Assembly: GCF_963583255.1 (NCBI RefSeq)
Contig: NC_084815.1
Span: 10,463,724 to 10,527,723, forward strand
Length of the DNA: 64,000 nt
Origin: Pyrus communis
Lineage: Eukaryota > Streptophyta > Magnoliopsida > Rosales > Rosaceae
Reading direction: 5' to 3'
Part shown: positions 22,901 through 34,830 of the stretch, piece by piece
Layout of the letters: each line of letters opens with the position of its first letter
Position numbering within the stretch: the first letter of the stretch is position 1
Translations under genes and position numbers: made by a program
Notes under the pieces: generated by a model
Seen by the model: the letters and a program-made list of their open reading frames with translations, nothing else
Told to the model about the DNA's origin: nothing
The model's database searches: none

Positions 22901-24251
22901 GGTTGTTTGTGTTTGTGTTTGTTTGAGGTGTTAGTTTTGGTTAAGAATGTTTGTGCATGCTAATACGAATGTATATGAGGACTATGTTTGAAAACAAACG
23001 ATTGGGTTGCTATGGAAAAGAGTTGCATCTTGTTGTCATTTATAAGGCTATAACTCTTGAAATTATGATGATAGGGGTACCATACTCAAATTCTGGAAGA
23101 AGAATAGTGGAGACTACCCTAGTGAATTATTTTGAGCCTATTTGCTTCTTTGAGAGGGTTTAAAGTGTTTCTACTCCTATCTCTTTCTTTCAATTTCACT
23201 TTAAATGATCTCATTACTTCTATTTTGATTGGATACTAAGAATTACTCTCTTTGCAGATACCATGTGTTTAGTATCATTCGTGAATGAACTCAAGGAGAT
23301 GATGTTAGGCTATGCATGTTTAACTACTAAAAGGCTTAAATCCTACCCATTTGTGTGCTCCATTCACCCTCGTTGCAGCCAAACACTTTAGCCCAATTCT
23401 TTCATCACCCACACCACATTCTAGCCCATTACAAGCCATACCTTATAGTTTGGGGAATACCAATGTGATGAAAACTAAGGGCAGATTGAGTTATAAAGCA
23501 AGATTGTGGCGTGTACCGAGGGCACCTATGTTGAAAATGTTTCTAAAAAAAAAAGAGAAAAGAAAAAAAAAAAAGAGTATCAAAGTGGATACAAATTCCA
23601 AATCGCCTAATTATAAAGCATAGGGCCTGGACGCCAAAAACAAAAGAAGACAAATGCCAGTGAAGAGCCTCAAAGACACTTTGGTATGCCCCAAACTCTA
23701 GCATTTCATATCAAGTCTTTCATAACCTATACCCTAAGCCTTGCATTACAACCTTGAGAAAGACCTAGCTGATCATTGAGGATGTATTCATGGGTGATGG
23801 TAAGTGTGTGTGTTATCTATATTCTTAGCATTTGATTCATTTCATGAGATCTACTCAGAAACTGTGCTTCCATTTCAGATTTCATATGTGAGAATTTTGA
23901 TTTCCTTTACATAATTTCACTCATATATGTTGTTGAGAGACTAAACCTTAAGATCTGAGTGAAAACTTGAGTGGAAGCTGTGAGGAGTAGAGTTGAGGCG
24001 AATTCTATCTTAAGCATTTGGGTATGGTGACTTTGAAGTCGTAAGACATGGAGAAATATCTTTATACGTTACAATTGATATGATTCTTTGAAGTGGAAAT
24101 CTTTTGAGTTGAATGAATGACAAAATCTTCATTGGTTCTTATTAGTTTGTTTAAAGCATGTTTTAACCAAGTTGTTTGCAGATTTTGTAAATGTTTGTGG
24201 GTGTCATCACTGTAAACCCTCAGGAGACACAACTCCTCCAACTAGGGACAC
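22900..24251 (+). other. Family B interior, 3' non-coding part (E6)
   Basis: This sequence matches the reverse complement of 54000-54887 and 57013-57620 in E5. No conserved frame is visible. It has an A-rich stretch at 23547-23577 and the words CGAGGGCACCTATGTTGA (23518-23535), the site where S4 sits in E5. It is interrupted at 24252 by E3 and resumes after 41729 with a 237-bp repeat of its own last bases. Confidence 0.7.
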
Positions 24252-26255
24252 TGATGCGAGATTTATACGCACACAAATTAACCCTCTTTTCGTCAAATTG
24301 TAGTATATGTATAAGTAGGGATCGTTCTAGACCGGGGATTAGGAGGGATTGTTAATCACTTGGATTTGACTCAAAAACATAAAAACACAATATAAAACAC
24401 TAAACTAGACTCAAAGAATGTAAAACTAAAGTTTAAAACACTAAAACAAACCAAAAGACTCAAAACAACACAAACACACTCAAATCTGCCTAAAAACCAC
24501 TTTCTGGGCAGATTTGAGCACAAACACAAATTTGGACGAATTTGTTTAACAAATTGAATCAAAACACTTATAAACACAAACTAAAAGTATTTCTAACTAA
24601 TCTAACACTTTAAAATAAATGGGGATTGAGGTTTGGACGAAAATAAACTAAATGGACAGATTCTAATTAAAACAGATTATAAAAACGAAATTGACGAAAT
24701 GGAATGAATGGATGATAGAATAGCTAAGGGGTTCATCTCCATACATGTTACACTTGCATAATAAAAAGATTTCCAATTGCATTTTAATAAATTATGAAAC
24801 TCATCACCCCGGGTCAATTAGGTCCGCTTAAATTAACCGTTAAGTTTTCCTTAAGTTAATGAATTGGATGGGTTAGCGCAACGCAATTCACTACATTCTC
24901 CAAAAGTCCTTTACGTGAACAGCACAATAAAGATACAATCAAAGATCATTAAGTATTATGAAAACTATAAGTGTTGACGAGGCATTCGTTACTATGATGA
25001 GCATGAAACTCGTGCCAAGAATTCTTTTAACGCGATTGTTTATAAGCAACCTCCACTACTTGTGAATATAAGTTCGTAACTATTAGGTGAAACTCACTTA
25101 TATTCTAGCGTCATATTGATGCATGAAAATTAAGCGCGCATTCTTAATAAACATTCATAAATAAGTTATCAATCAAATGGTTAAACAAATTGAACCACAA
25201 CTTATGAAACGCAATTAGAATTAATCAAATCAAAATGCAAGCATAAACATATATTTCGAATCACCCCCTAGCTAAAGGGGGTTTAGTTTATTATAACTTT
25301 GAAATCAAAGAAATACCTAAACATTCCAACAACTCAAACTTGAATTGTATGAACGTTTAGGCACTCTTCTCTTCCATTCCTCATACGTACAAACAAAGAG
25401 AATTGAATTTAAACATTGAAATCAAAGAAACACCTAAACATTCCAACAACTCAAACTTGAATTGTATGAACGTTTAGGCCCTCTTCTCTTCCTCTTTATT
25501 GTAGCATAAGGTCTAAGGATAGTTGGTTTGGGGGAATGGAAGTGTGGAATGGAGTGAGGAGTGATGGAAGTGGAAAGATGGTTTTTGGATTCTAAGGGAG
25601 ACTCACGGCTAAGAGAGAAAGGGATGTGTTTGTGGTGTGTTGTGTATGAAAATGAGATGTCCATGAATGAATGAATGCAAGGGTATTTATAGGAGTAGTG
25701 GAGGGAACATATGGCTATGTCATTTGTAGGTTAAGTAGGTGGATGTTGCAGGTGAAGTAGGTGGATGTTGTAGGTGAAGTGGATGTTGTAGGTGAAGTAG
25801 GTGGATGTTGTAGGTGAAGTAGGTGGATGATATGTTAAGTGATAAGTGATAAGTGATATGATATGATATGTGGTGATGATAAGTGATAAGTGCATGTGGG
25901 TTAACTAATGAAGGAAATGCATGTGCAATGACAATGTGTTAGAATGGATGTGTGTTATGCATGGCATGATTGGGATTAGGAAAGGTTTAAATGTCCTAAA
26001 ACTAAAGAGAACAAGGTTCCAACACTTTGGCTCCAATTAGGTCTTCAATTTCGTCCAACACTTTGGCTTCAAGCATAAGCTATCCGTCCTTAGCCCAAAA
26101 GTGCTCCAAAAGTCTCCAAAATGCATCTTTTTGCTCCCTTAGCCCTTTGGACCTACAAACACACGAAAATAGCTTAAAGTACTAAAATAACTAAAGAAAC
26201 ATAACGTAAATGTACGAGAACAAGCCATTTAAGTCGCATAAATATGCTCCTATCA
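24252..26255 (-). repeat. E3 3' LTR
   Basis: This complete family A LTR is 2,004 bp, from TGATGCGAGATTTATACGC to AATATGCTCCTATCA. U5 inverted repeat arms are at 24479-24490 and 24507-24518, in the variant form CTCAAATCTGCC/GGCAGATTTGAG. The minus-strand TATA box is at 25684-25691. The U3 has GTAGGTGAAGTAGGTGGATG tandem units (25720-25830) and GATAAGTG words. Confidence 0.92.
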
Positions 26256-26270
26256 AATACCCCCACACTT
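26256..26270 (-). promoter_or_regulatory. E3 polypurine tract
   Basis: On the minus strand it reads AAGTGTGGGGGTATT, directly against the 3' LTR. Confidence 0.85.
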
Positions 26271-28340
26271 AGCTTTTGCTAGTCCTCGAGCAAAACAGAA
26301 AAACAAAACAAAAAGAACAAAACACAACCTACACCTTCCAACAATCGTATCAGGGACTTCCAATGTACATGACAAGTTAAAAATCATTATTCTCACAGAT
26401 TTGAGCCATCTTTACACTTAAGTACATTCTTAATCATAGTCACCACATACTAGTTCACAATTAAGCAATTAAAACACATTTCAAATGTAGTAACATGCCT
26501 TTAGAGAATTCCCTCAATTTCTTACTAGATGTACTCTCGTTTTTCACACAGATTTTCTGACTACACACCCTACACTAGGTATATGTGAGAAGATTGATGT
26601 AAACATGTAGACGAACACTCACATATGTTATAATAAGGAAAGCATTTTCTAGAGTTAATAAGCATGTTTAGATATGATCTCATGAATGGAATGCTACTAC
26701 TTAGACGCGAGAACCAGTGACACCATAAGCTCATACCAAGTTCAAACTCCACAATGGAAATACATAACACTCAATATAGAAGTCAAAGGGTAGTAACGGG
26801 GCTAGGGTATTGGCTAACAATGAAAGGTGAAGGATAAACAAACATTCTTAAAGCAATAGTGAGCAAAGTATTGAATTAGGCACTTAGAATTCCCTTAAGA
26901 ACGCAGAAGTCAACTTTGAACACCCAAGGGAAAATCACACAAAACTTAGGGCCATATTCAACTTTTTGGACCCTTTCTTCAACCATCAACGCTCGTGAGT
27001 TCATTCTTACTTATTTTCACTCCTTTTTTTTTTTTTTTTTTTTTTTTTTTTCTTCTTTTTCTTTTGAATCTCAAAACATACATATAAACGTAAGAACAAA
27101 CTTTTACTCCCCCACACTCATTTTCTTGCATAATGTAACTCAAAAGGAATTCATTTAAGTCATGCTCACTACACTTTAAGAACAAGGGTATAGGAAAGTC
27201 CTACTCTAAGCTAGGTAAGGGGTGATGTGGGTAAACAAGGAATAAAGGCAAAACGAGGCTCAACGGGGTTAAAACTTACAACATATACAAAGTATGGGAA
27301 GTAAGGCTATTTGGCTATGGTGGTGGTCACTACACAACTTCTTCTTGAATATGTGTTATGCAAATCAATAACATGCTTTGAATGAAATGGGCATGAGTTC
27401 TAGCATTTGGAACTATATGATGAAACGCCTTCTAAGTAGTAACCAAGCAAAGAATAATGAGATCATGCAACGACTTTAGAAAACAAGAAATCACAGATTA
27501 TACTCTCCAAAGAACGTTATAGGCTCAAGTCTCTCAGGGTTGTAGCGTTTGTTTGAGTTCCTTCCTTCAAGCATGTTACAAAAACGAATTTTTTTCTTTT
27601 ATGATTGCATGTGAAGTCATACATTATAACCATAACCAAGCATATACCAAGAGTAAATCAAACTTTTCTCTATGTTTATAACTCTTTCTAACCGTCATGC
27701 AATTATAAACCAAATCCTTATCTTTGTGTTGGAAGGTACCCTAAGACACAAACACACACACAAAAACAACTTTAAAACAACTCTTTTTGGGTTTTTCAAA
27801 ACAATTTTTCAAATTTTTATGGGATTTTCGAATTATAAAACAAAACACACTAAAACACTCTAAAACAACTTAAAAACACCTTAAAATAGCAAGGAACAAC
27901 ATTAGAAGTTATGGTGGATAAAACCCTATGAATTTGCATCAAAACACTTTAGTTACCCCCCCCACACTTAAATCAAACATTGTCCTCAATGTTTTAAGCA
28001 TATGGTTCACACAAAACATAAGTAAACACACAAAAAAACATTTAAACATACTAAACATGGCAGAATGTAATTAACAAAGAGAAGAGTTTAGGGACGCAAA
28101 TCTGGTTATGGAGTGTAAATTCCCTCTTCTCCTTGGTGATTGCATTGAGGCTTTGATCTTTGTGATTCCACAGGCTTACTCTTGAACTGGTTTCCGCCCA
28201 TCGTTGATTTTCCTTTGTGCTACTCTTGAACTGGGCAGCAGGATTCCTTTTAGGGTCTCCCCCGAAGGTCTGAGCTTCCTCCTGTTATCTGTTTTTTTGT
28301 TCAATCTTTGCAGGAGTGGTCTCTTCTCTGGAAGTGTAAC
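26271..28340 (-). other. E3 internal region, 3' non-coding part
   Basis: This non-coding stretch is closely similar to the matching part of E4. It contains a pure T-run of 24 (27027-27050, plus strand) and the internal purine tract with palindrome at 27958-27993. No conserved protein frame is seen. Confidence 0.7.
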
Positions 28341-29295
28341 AACCGTTGAAGATGACTACTCGAGAGCAACGCTAGGTAAGCAATCAGGAATAGATTCCAG
28401 GCAGTTGGCTCCAGATCGGAAGACTGACTCCAAGTGCCGGCTGATTGCTTCTTTTACTTTGCCATGCAAGTAAGAACAAGGACAAAGAAAAAGACAGGGA
28501 AAGAGCATGATATGAGATACTTTTGCTTTTGACCTTGATGATATGAGATACCTTTGCTTTGAAGAAGCGGTGAATGAATCAGCACATGCTTCAATCCGCC
28601 GTTTCCTCCTGGGTCATATGTACTCCAGGCATCTGGTATCATCTTTGGGGAAGAAGAAAGAATTGAGTATTTTGAAAGGCTTTGCTGGGAGTGCGCCCTC
28701 AGAGGTGAGGGAGAGTTGGGCATTTTCTTCAGGTTTGCCCTGCCATAAAAGACGAAGGTCGACATATATAGAGATAATATCAAGTGGTGGTACTTTTTAC
28801 CCTTGTCGACAAACGTTTTGATCCCGCAAATCCGGCTCTTTGAAATAGTGGCGCCTCTTCGATTTCTGAGCAGGCGCCCCTTCGATTTCTGAACAATGCC
28901 CCTTCACTTTCTGAACGACACGTGGTAGTGCAGATGCGGCTCCTTTTGACAAAGCTGCACGCGTCTTCTGAAAAGCAGAGAAAGCGTCGCCGATCTTTGC
29001 GCTTGTCGGCTAAAGATGTGTAGATGCGATGATGGCCTCCACGTGTTTTCAGCTTTGTCAGAAATCTTTTGACAAAGTTGAACGCGTTTTCTAAAAAGCC
29101 GAGGGAGCGTCGCCTAAATTACGCCGGAAAATCCGGCTCTTTGAATCGGTGGACGCGTCGTCTTGGCTTTTTATAGAGCTATCAATCACCCCAACACACA
29201 CACTCTGAAGATTTCCCATTCCTGAAACTCGACTCCGGCCCTTTGTGAAATTTTAACTCCATCCACCCCTTCTTTTTGAACACTTTTGAAAAAAA
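28341..29295 (+). promoter_or_regulatory. Promoter and leader of the E3 antisense gene
   Basis: This has the same layout as in E1 but only three tandem 22-bp units (28851-28920). Two perfect G-boxes are present (28919-28924 and 29040-29045), and a TATA box TTTTTATAG at 29168-29176, about 120 bp before the ATG. Of the four gene copies this promoter looks the best preserved. Confidence 0.65.
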
Positions 29296-29967
29296 ATGGC
29301 AAACTCATCGAACCTTAGCTTAGATTTGAGTCTCAGCAGCGATCCGGTTGCGCCCCGTCAAGGTAATGTATGGCGCCCTTCTTTTTTATCTTCTAACGGT
29401 CCTCTTTCAGGTGAAGACTCTGTGATGCAGGACGCCACAACAGCTACAATAGTAGCTAAAAACCTCATCACTCCAAAAGATAGTAGGCTGCTGTCAGGAC
29501 GGTCCGATGAGTTGGCCGTTCAAGAGTCCCTCGCACTTAGTGTTCAGTGTGCGAGTTCTGTGTCCAACATGGGCCAACGCCTGCTTGCTCGGTCCCGCCA
29601 AGTGGAATCGTTGATGGCAGAGGTGGAAAGACTTAAGCAAGAGATCCAGCAGCTTAAGTACGAGAATAGAAGTTTGCATGTGCTTGCAAATAACTATTCG
29701 TCGGGGATGAAGAGGAAGCTTGATGAGCTGCAAGAATCTGAGGGTCGAATTCACAGTGACCGTCAAAGGCTTGCGTCTTATCTCCAGAGGCACCTTTTTC
29801 CTGGGTCATCCAGCGCTTGGCCAAGTATTGAGGCCTGGAATGCTCTAGCTCCGATGCCTCCCGCTCCGATGGCTTCCGCTCCGATGCCTCCCGCTTCTAT
29901 GCCTCCTGCTTCTATGCCTCCCGCTTCTGCGCCTCGTAGTGGGGCTTCACGCAAACAACCTTTGTGA
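29296..29967 (+). CDS. Antisense gene of family A, E3 copy
   Basis: This 223-residue copy has the same order of parts as in E1: LxLxLxL at residues 7-13, the invariant block, a leucine zipper with all four d-position leucines, and a Met-Pro tail that is shorter and proline-richer (repeats of the SMPPA type). It differs from E1 by several conservative changes (for example Thr to Ser in LSGED, Arg to Lys in IVAKNL) and five fewer tail residues. No stop or frameshift is present. TATA and AATAAA (30040-30045) are intact. Its element is recent, so intactness alone is weak evidence of selection; comparison across all four copies is stronger. Confidence 0.8.
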   Translation: MANSSNLSLDLSLSSDPVAPRQGNVWRPSFLSSNGPLSGEDSVMQDATTATIVAKNLITPKDSRLLSGRSDELAVQESLALSVQCASSVSNMGQRLLARSRQVESLMAEVERLKQEIQQLKYENRSLHVLANNYSSGMKRKLDELQESEGRIHSDRQRLASYLQRHLFPGSSSAWPSIEAWNALAPMPPAPMASAPMPPASMPPASMPPASAPRSGASRKQPL

Positions 29968-30039
29968 AGCTCCACCTTTTTCCATGTTTAGTATCTTTTT
30001 TATTTATTTTTTATTTATTTTTTATTTTTTATTAACATA

Positions 30040-30045
30040 AATAAA
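30040..30045 (+). terminator. Poly(A) signal of the E3 antisense gene
   Basis: AATAAA lies 73 bp past the stop codon after a TTTATTTATTT-type U-rich tract, and 2 bp before the end of the opposing gag-like frame. Confidence 0.58.
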
Positions 30046-30920
30046 ATCAAACGGCATGGAATTGGTCCTTGAATGGAAGGTGATACTTGAAGTGAACCGG
30101 CAATGGTTTGAATTCTAGTGTAGGTGCCTGATTCATAAAAAACAGCAAGTTAGTATAAAATGTAAAGGAATTTGAAAAAAACTTACTTGTTTTGTCCGAC
30201 AAGAACTCAATGACAAACACCACTCCTTTGAAAGTTTCAGGGATATTGGACTTGGCCAGATTGCAAGTGATGGTTATGACTTGTCCAATGTCATCAAATT
30301 TAACTTCTTTGGATTTTTTGGTTTCAAGAACGTCCTCTTTGATGAATTCATGACATTCCCTACTTGTCACCTTTGAAAGGGCTTCCAAGATGTCTTTTTC
30401 ACCTTCTTCTTCCTTGGAAGTCATGAATCTGCAAGGAATAGGGATACTTGTTGGAACGGGGTTAAAAATAATGAAATTTGGAACAACCATACCTGTATTA
30501 GATGGCATAGGAGCAATAGGTGCCTCCGGTAAAGGTGTTTCCACCCTTTCCGTGGGTTGGGTGTATTCCTCTTCCTTGTGATTTGATTTTGATGGTTGAG
30601 GGTCTGTTCCAACCTCCTTGTCACTTCTCAACATGATAGCATTGGTGTTTTCAAATTCTCCCTTCTGATTTGCAATGGTTGAACTAGGGAGTTCGCCTTG
30701 GTCTCGAAACTGTCCTACGAACTCCGCAATCTGCCCAATTTTCTTATCCAAGTGGTCCAACCTTTGTGGTGGCTGCATAGGCGTTGAATAGAACTCCTCA
30801 TATGGCTGCCAATATCCTTCTTGTTGAGCCTCATTGTCTTGATTTTGTGAGCCCTGCACCAAACAAATTAATTCATTAAGCTTTTGATTATAATCTATTG
30901 ACGAACTTGAGTTTGGTTGG

Positions 30921-32721
30921 TGATGCGAGATTTATACGCACACAAATTAAACCCTCTTTTTGTCAATTGTAGTGAAGAATGTAAGTAGGGATCGTTCTGG
31001 ACCGGGGATTAGGAGGGATTGCAAATCTCTTGGAAACTGACTCAAAAACTTAAAAACACAGTTTAAAACACTAAACTAGACTCAAAGAATGCAAAATTAA
31101 AGTTTAAAACACTAAGACAAACCAAAAACTCAAAATGCTTTAAAAACACAAACTAAATTGAATTCTAACTAAAATGAACATTAAAGCAAAAGGGGGATTG
31201 AGGTTTTACGAAAATTGAAATAACGAAACAAGTTAATAAACTAGACAGAATGTAAATATGAAATTTATGGATGAATGCTAGCTAAGGGGTTCATCTCCAT
31301 ACATGTTATACTTGCATAATAAAACGATTTCCAATTGCATTTCAATAAATCATTAATTCTCAACACTCCAAGTTAATTAGGTCCGCTTAAATTAACCGTC
31401 AAGTTTTCCTTAAGTTAATGAATTGGATGATTGCATACGACAACCCAAAACATTCCTCACAAGTTCCCTACATGAATTGCATAATAGATATACAAGCAAG
31501 AATCATTAAGTTCTTTGAAAACTATAAGTGTTGACGAGGCATTCGTTACTATGATTGCATGAAACTTATGCCAAGAATTCGTTTAACGCGATTGTTTATA
31601 AGCAACCTCCACTACTTGTGAATATAAGTTCATAACGATTAGGTGAAATTCACTTATATTCTAGCGTCAAATTCATGCATGAAAATTAAGTGTGCACTCT
31701 CAATAAACATACATAAATAGGTTATCAATAAAACAGTTAAACAAATTGAATTCACAACTTATGAAACGTAATTAGAAGTAATCAAATCAAAATGCAAGCA
31801 TAAACATATATTTCGAATCACCCCCTAGCTAAAGGGGGGTTTAGTTCCTCATACAAAACAAAGAGAATTGAATTTAAACTTTGAAATCAAAGAAACACCT
31901 AAACATTCCAACAACTCACACTTGAATTGTATGAACGTTTAGGCCCTCTTATCTTCCTCGTTGTTGTAGCACAAGGTCTAAGGTGAGGTTTGGGGGATTA
32001 TGGAAATGGATGAGGAGTGGTGTTTGGATTATAAGGGAATGGGAGCTCACGGCACAAAGGAAGAATGGATGTGTTTGTGGTGTGTTGTGTATGAAAATGA
32101 GATGTCCATGAATGAATGAATGCAAGGGTATTTATAGGAGTAGTGGAGGGAACATATGGCTATGTCATTTGTAGGTGAAGTAGGTGGATGTTGTAGGTGA
32201 AGTAGGTGGATGTTGTAGGTGAAGTGGGTGGATGTTATGTTAAGTGATAAGTGATAAGTGATATGATATGTGGTTATGATATGATAAGTGGTTAAGTGGT
32301 GATGATAAGTGATAAGTGATTAAGTGATATGATATGTGGTGATGATAAGTGATAAGTGCATGTGGGTTAACTAATGAAGGAAATGCATGTTCAATGACAA
32401 TGTGTTAGAATGGATGTGTGTTATGCATGGCATGATTGGGATTAGGAAAGGTTTAAATGTCCTAAAACTAAAGAGAACAAGGTTCCAACACTTTGGCTCC
32501 AATTAGGTCTTCAATTTCGTCCAACACTTTGGCTTCAAGCATAAGCTATCCGTCCTTAGCCCAAAAGTGCTCCAAAAGTCTCCAAAATGCATCTTTTTGC
32601 TCCTTTAGCCCTTTGGACCTACAAACACACGAAAATAGCTTAAAGTACTAAAATAACTAAAGAAACATAACGTAAATGTACGAGAACAAGCTATTTAAGT
32701 CGCATGAATATGCTCCTATCA
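30921..32721 (-). repeat. E4 3' LTR
   Basis: This 1,801-bp LTR is the shortest of the family. It lacks the U5 CTCAAAACTGCC/GGCAGTTTTGAG inverted repeat seen in the others: the text passes directly from CAAAATGCTTTAAAAACAC to the next block near 31135. The minus-strand TATA box is at 32129-32136. Its U3 has GTAGGTGAAGTAGGTGGATG units and GATAAGTG words. Confidence 0.93.
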
Positions 32722-32736
32722 AATACCCCCACACTT
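32722..32736 (-). promoter_or_regulatory. E4 polypurine tract
   Basis: On the minus strand it reads AAGTGTGGGGGTATT, directly against the 3' LTR. Confidence 0.87.
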
Positions 32737-33471
32737 ATCTTTTGCTAGTCCTTGAGCAAAACAAAACAAAAGAACACGAAACTAGACAAAACGAACAAAA
32801 CACAACCTACACCTTCCAACAATCGTCTCACGGATTTCCAATGCACAAGACAAGTTAAAAATCATTATTCCCACAGATTTTAGCCATCTTGACACTTAAG
32901 TACATTCTTAATCATAGTCACCACATACTAATTCACAATTAAGCATTTAAAACTATATTTTGAATGTAGTAACATGCCTTAGAGAATTTGCTCAATTCCT
33001 TACAAGATATGCTCTCGTTTTTCACACAGATTTTCTGACTACACACCCTAAACTAGTTATATGTGAGAAGATTGATGTAATCATAAAAACGAACACTCAC
33101 ATATATGTATTTCAAAGGAAGCAATTTCTGGAGTTAATAAGCATGTTTAGATATGATCTCATGAATGGAATGCTACTACTTAGACGCGAGAACCAGTGAT
33201 ACCATATGCTCATACCAAGTTCAAACTCCACAAATTGAAATACACAACACTGAAGATAGAAGTCAAGGGTTGTAACGGGGCTTGGGGTATGTGGATAACA
33301 AAGAAGGGATATGGAAAACAAAGGTTTTTAAAGAAATAGTGAGCAAAGCATTTGAATCAACTTAGAATTCACTTTTGAATGAAAACTCAACTTTTGAACA
33401 AAAAGGGAGAATTTAGACAATTTACGCCCAGAATTGGTGTTTTGGAACCTTTCTTCAATCACTTATTCTTT

Positions 33472-33506
<35 letters not shown>

Positions 33507-34830
33507 CAAGCTCTTTTTTTTTTTTTTCTTTCTTTCTTTCTTTTCTCTTTTTTTTTTTCTTTTCTTTTGAATCTCAAAACATCAACACTTAAACATTCTC
33601 TCCCCCACACTTATTTTCTTTCATAATGTAACTCAAAAGGAATTCAATTAAGTCATGCTCACTATCTTTTAAGAACAAGGGTGGGGATTGTCCTAAACTA
33701 GGCTAGGTGAGGAAAATGTGGGTAAACAAAGAATAAAGGCTAAACAAGGCTCAACGGGGTTAAAACTTACAACATATATGAAGTATGGGAAGTAAGGCTA
33801 TTTGGCTATGGTGGTGGTCACTACACAACTTCTTCTTGAATATGTGTTATGCAAATCAATAACATGCTTTGAATGAAATGGGCATGAGTTCTAGCATTTA
33901 GTTCTATCATGATACAATTGCATTCTAAGTAGCAACCAAGCAAGGAATAATGAGATCATGCAACAACTTTAGAAAATAAAGAATCACAGAAAATAACTCT
34001 CCAAAGAAAGTAATGGCTCGAGTCTCACAGGGATGTAGCGTTTGTTTGAGTTTCTTCCTTCAAGCATGTTACAAAAACGAATTTTTTTTTCTTTTATGAT
34101 TGCATGTGAAGTCATACATTATAACCATAACCAAGCATATACCAAGAGTAAATCAAACTTTTCTCTATGTTTATAACTCTTTCTAACCGTCATGCAATTA
34201 TAAACCAAATCCTTATCGTTGTGTTGGAAGGTACCCTAAGACACAAACACACACACAAAAACAACTTTAAAACAACTCTTTTTGGGTTTTTCAAAACAAT
34301 TTTTCAAATTTTTATGGGATTTTCGAATTATAAAACAAAACACACTAAAACACTCTAAAACAACTTAAAAACACCTTAAAATAGCAAGGAACAACATTAG
34401 AAGTTATGGTGGATAAAACCCTACGAATTTGCATCAAAACACTTTAGTTACCCCCCCACACTTAAATCAAACATTGTCCTCAATGTTTTAAGCATAGATT
34501 CACACAAAACATAAGTAAACACACAAAAAGCAACTAAACATACTAAACATGGCATAATGTAATTAACAAAGAGAAGAGTTTAGGGACGCAAATCTGGTTA
34601 TGGAGTGTAAATTCCCTCTTCTCCTTGGTGATTGCATTGAGGCTTTGATTTTTGTGATTCCACAGGCTTACTCTTGAACTGGTTTCTGCCCATCGTTGAT
34701 TTTCCTTTGTGCTACTTCTTGAACTGGGCAGCAGGATGGTTCTTTTGGTTTCCCCCGAAGGTCTGAGCTTCCTCCTGTTATCTGTTTCTTTGTTCAATCT
34801 TTGCAGGAGTGGTCCCTTCTCTGGAAGTGT
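32737..34830 (-). other. E4 internal region, 3' non-coding part
   Basis: No conserved frame is seen. Long T-runs on the plus strand at 33476-33505 and 33514-33560 are slippage-prone and lengthen a spurious frame. The internal purine tract and palindrome lie at 34451-34487. Confidence 0.7.

Noticed and set aside
22951..23163. Small frame MCMLIRMYMRTMFENKR, also at 57371-57583.
   Set aside because: It recurs in E5 and E6, but these are copies of the same non-coding interior with few differences. It is 70 codons long with no recognisable domain, and two copies are too few to claim selection.
25720..25830. GTAGGTGAAGTAGGTGGATG tandem units as a CRISPR-like or satellite array.
   Set aside because: Units are directly adjacent without unique spacers and are confined to LTR U3. 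It is a short local expansion in a plant genome.
33379..33570. Phe-rich frame over T-runs (also 26916-27158 and 10876-11097).
   Set aside because: Homopolymer translation; run length differs between E1, E3 and E4.
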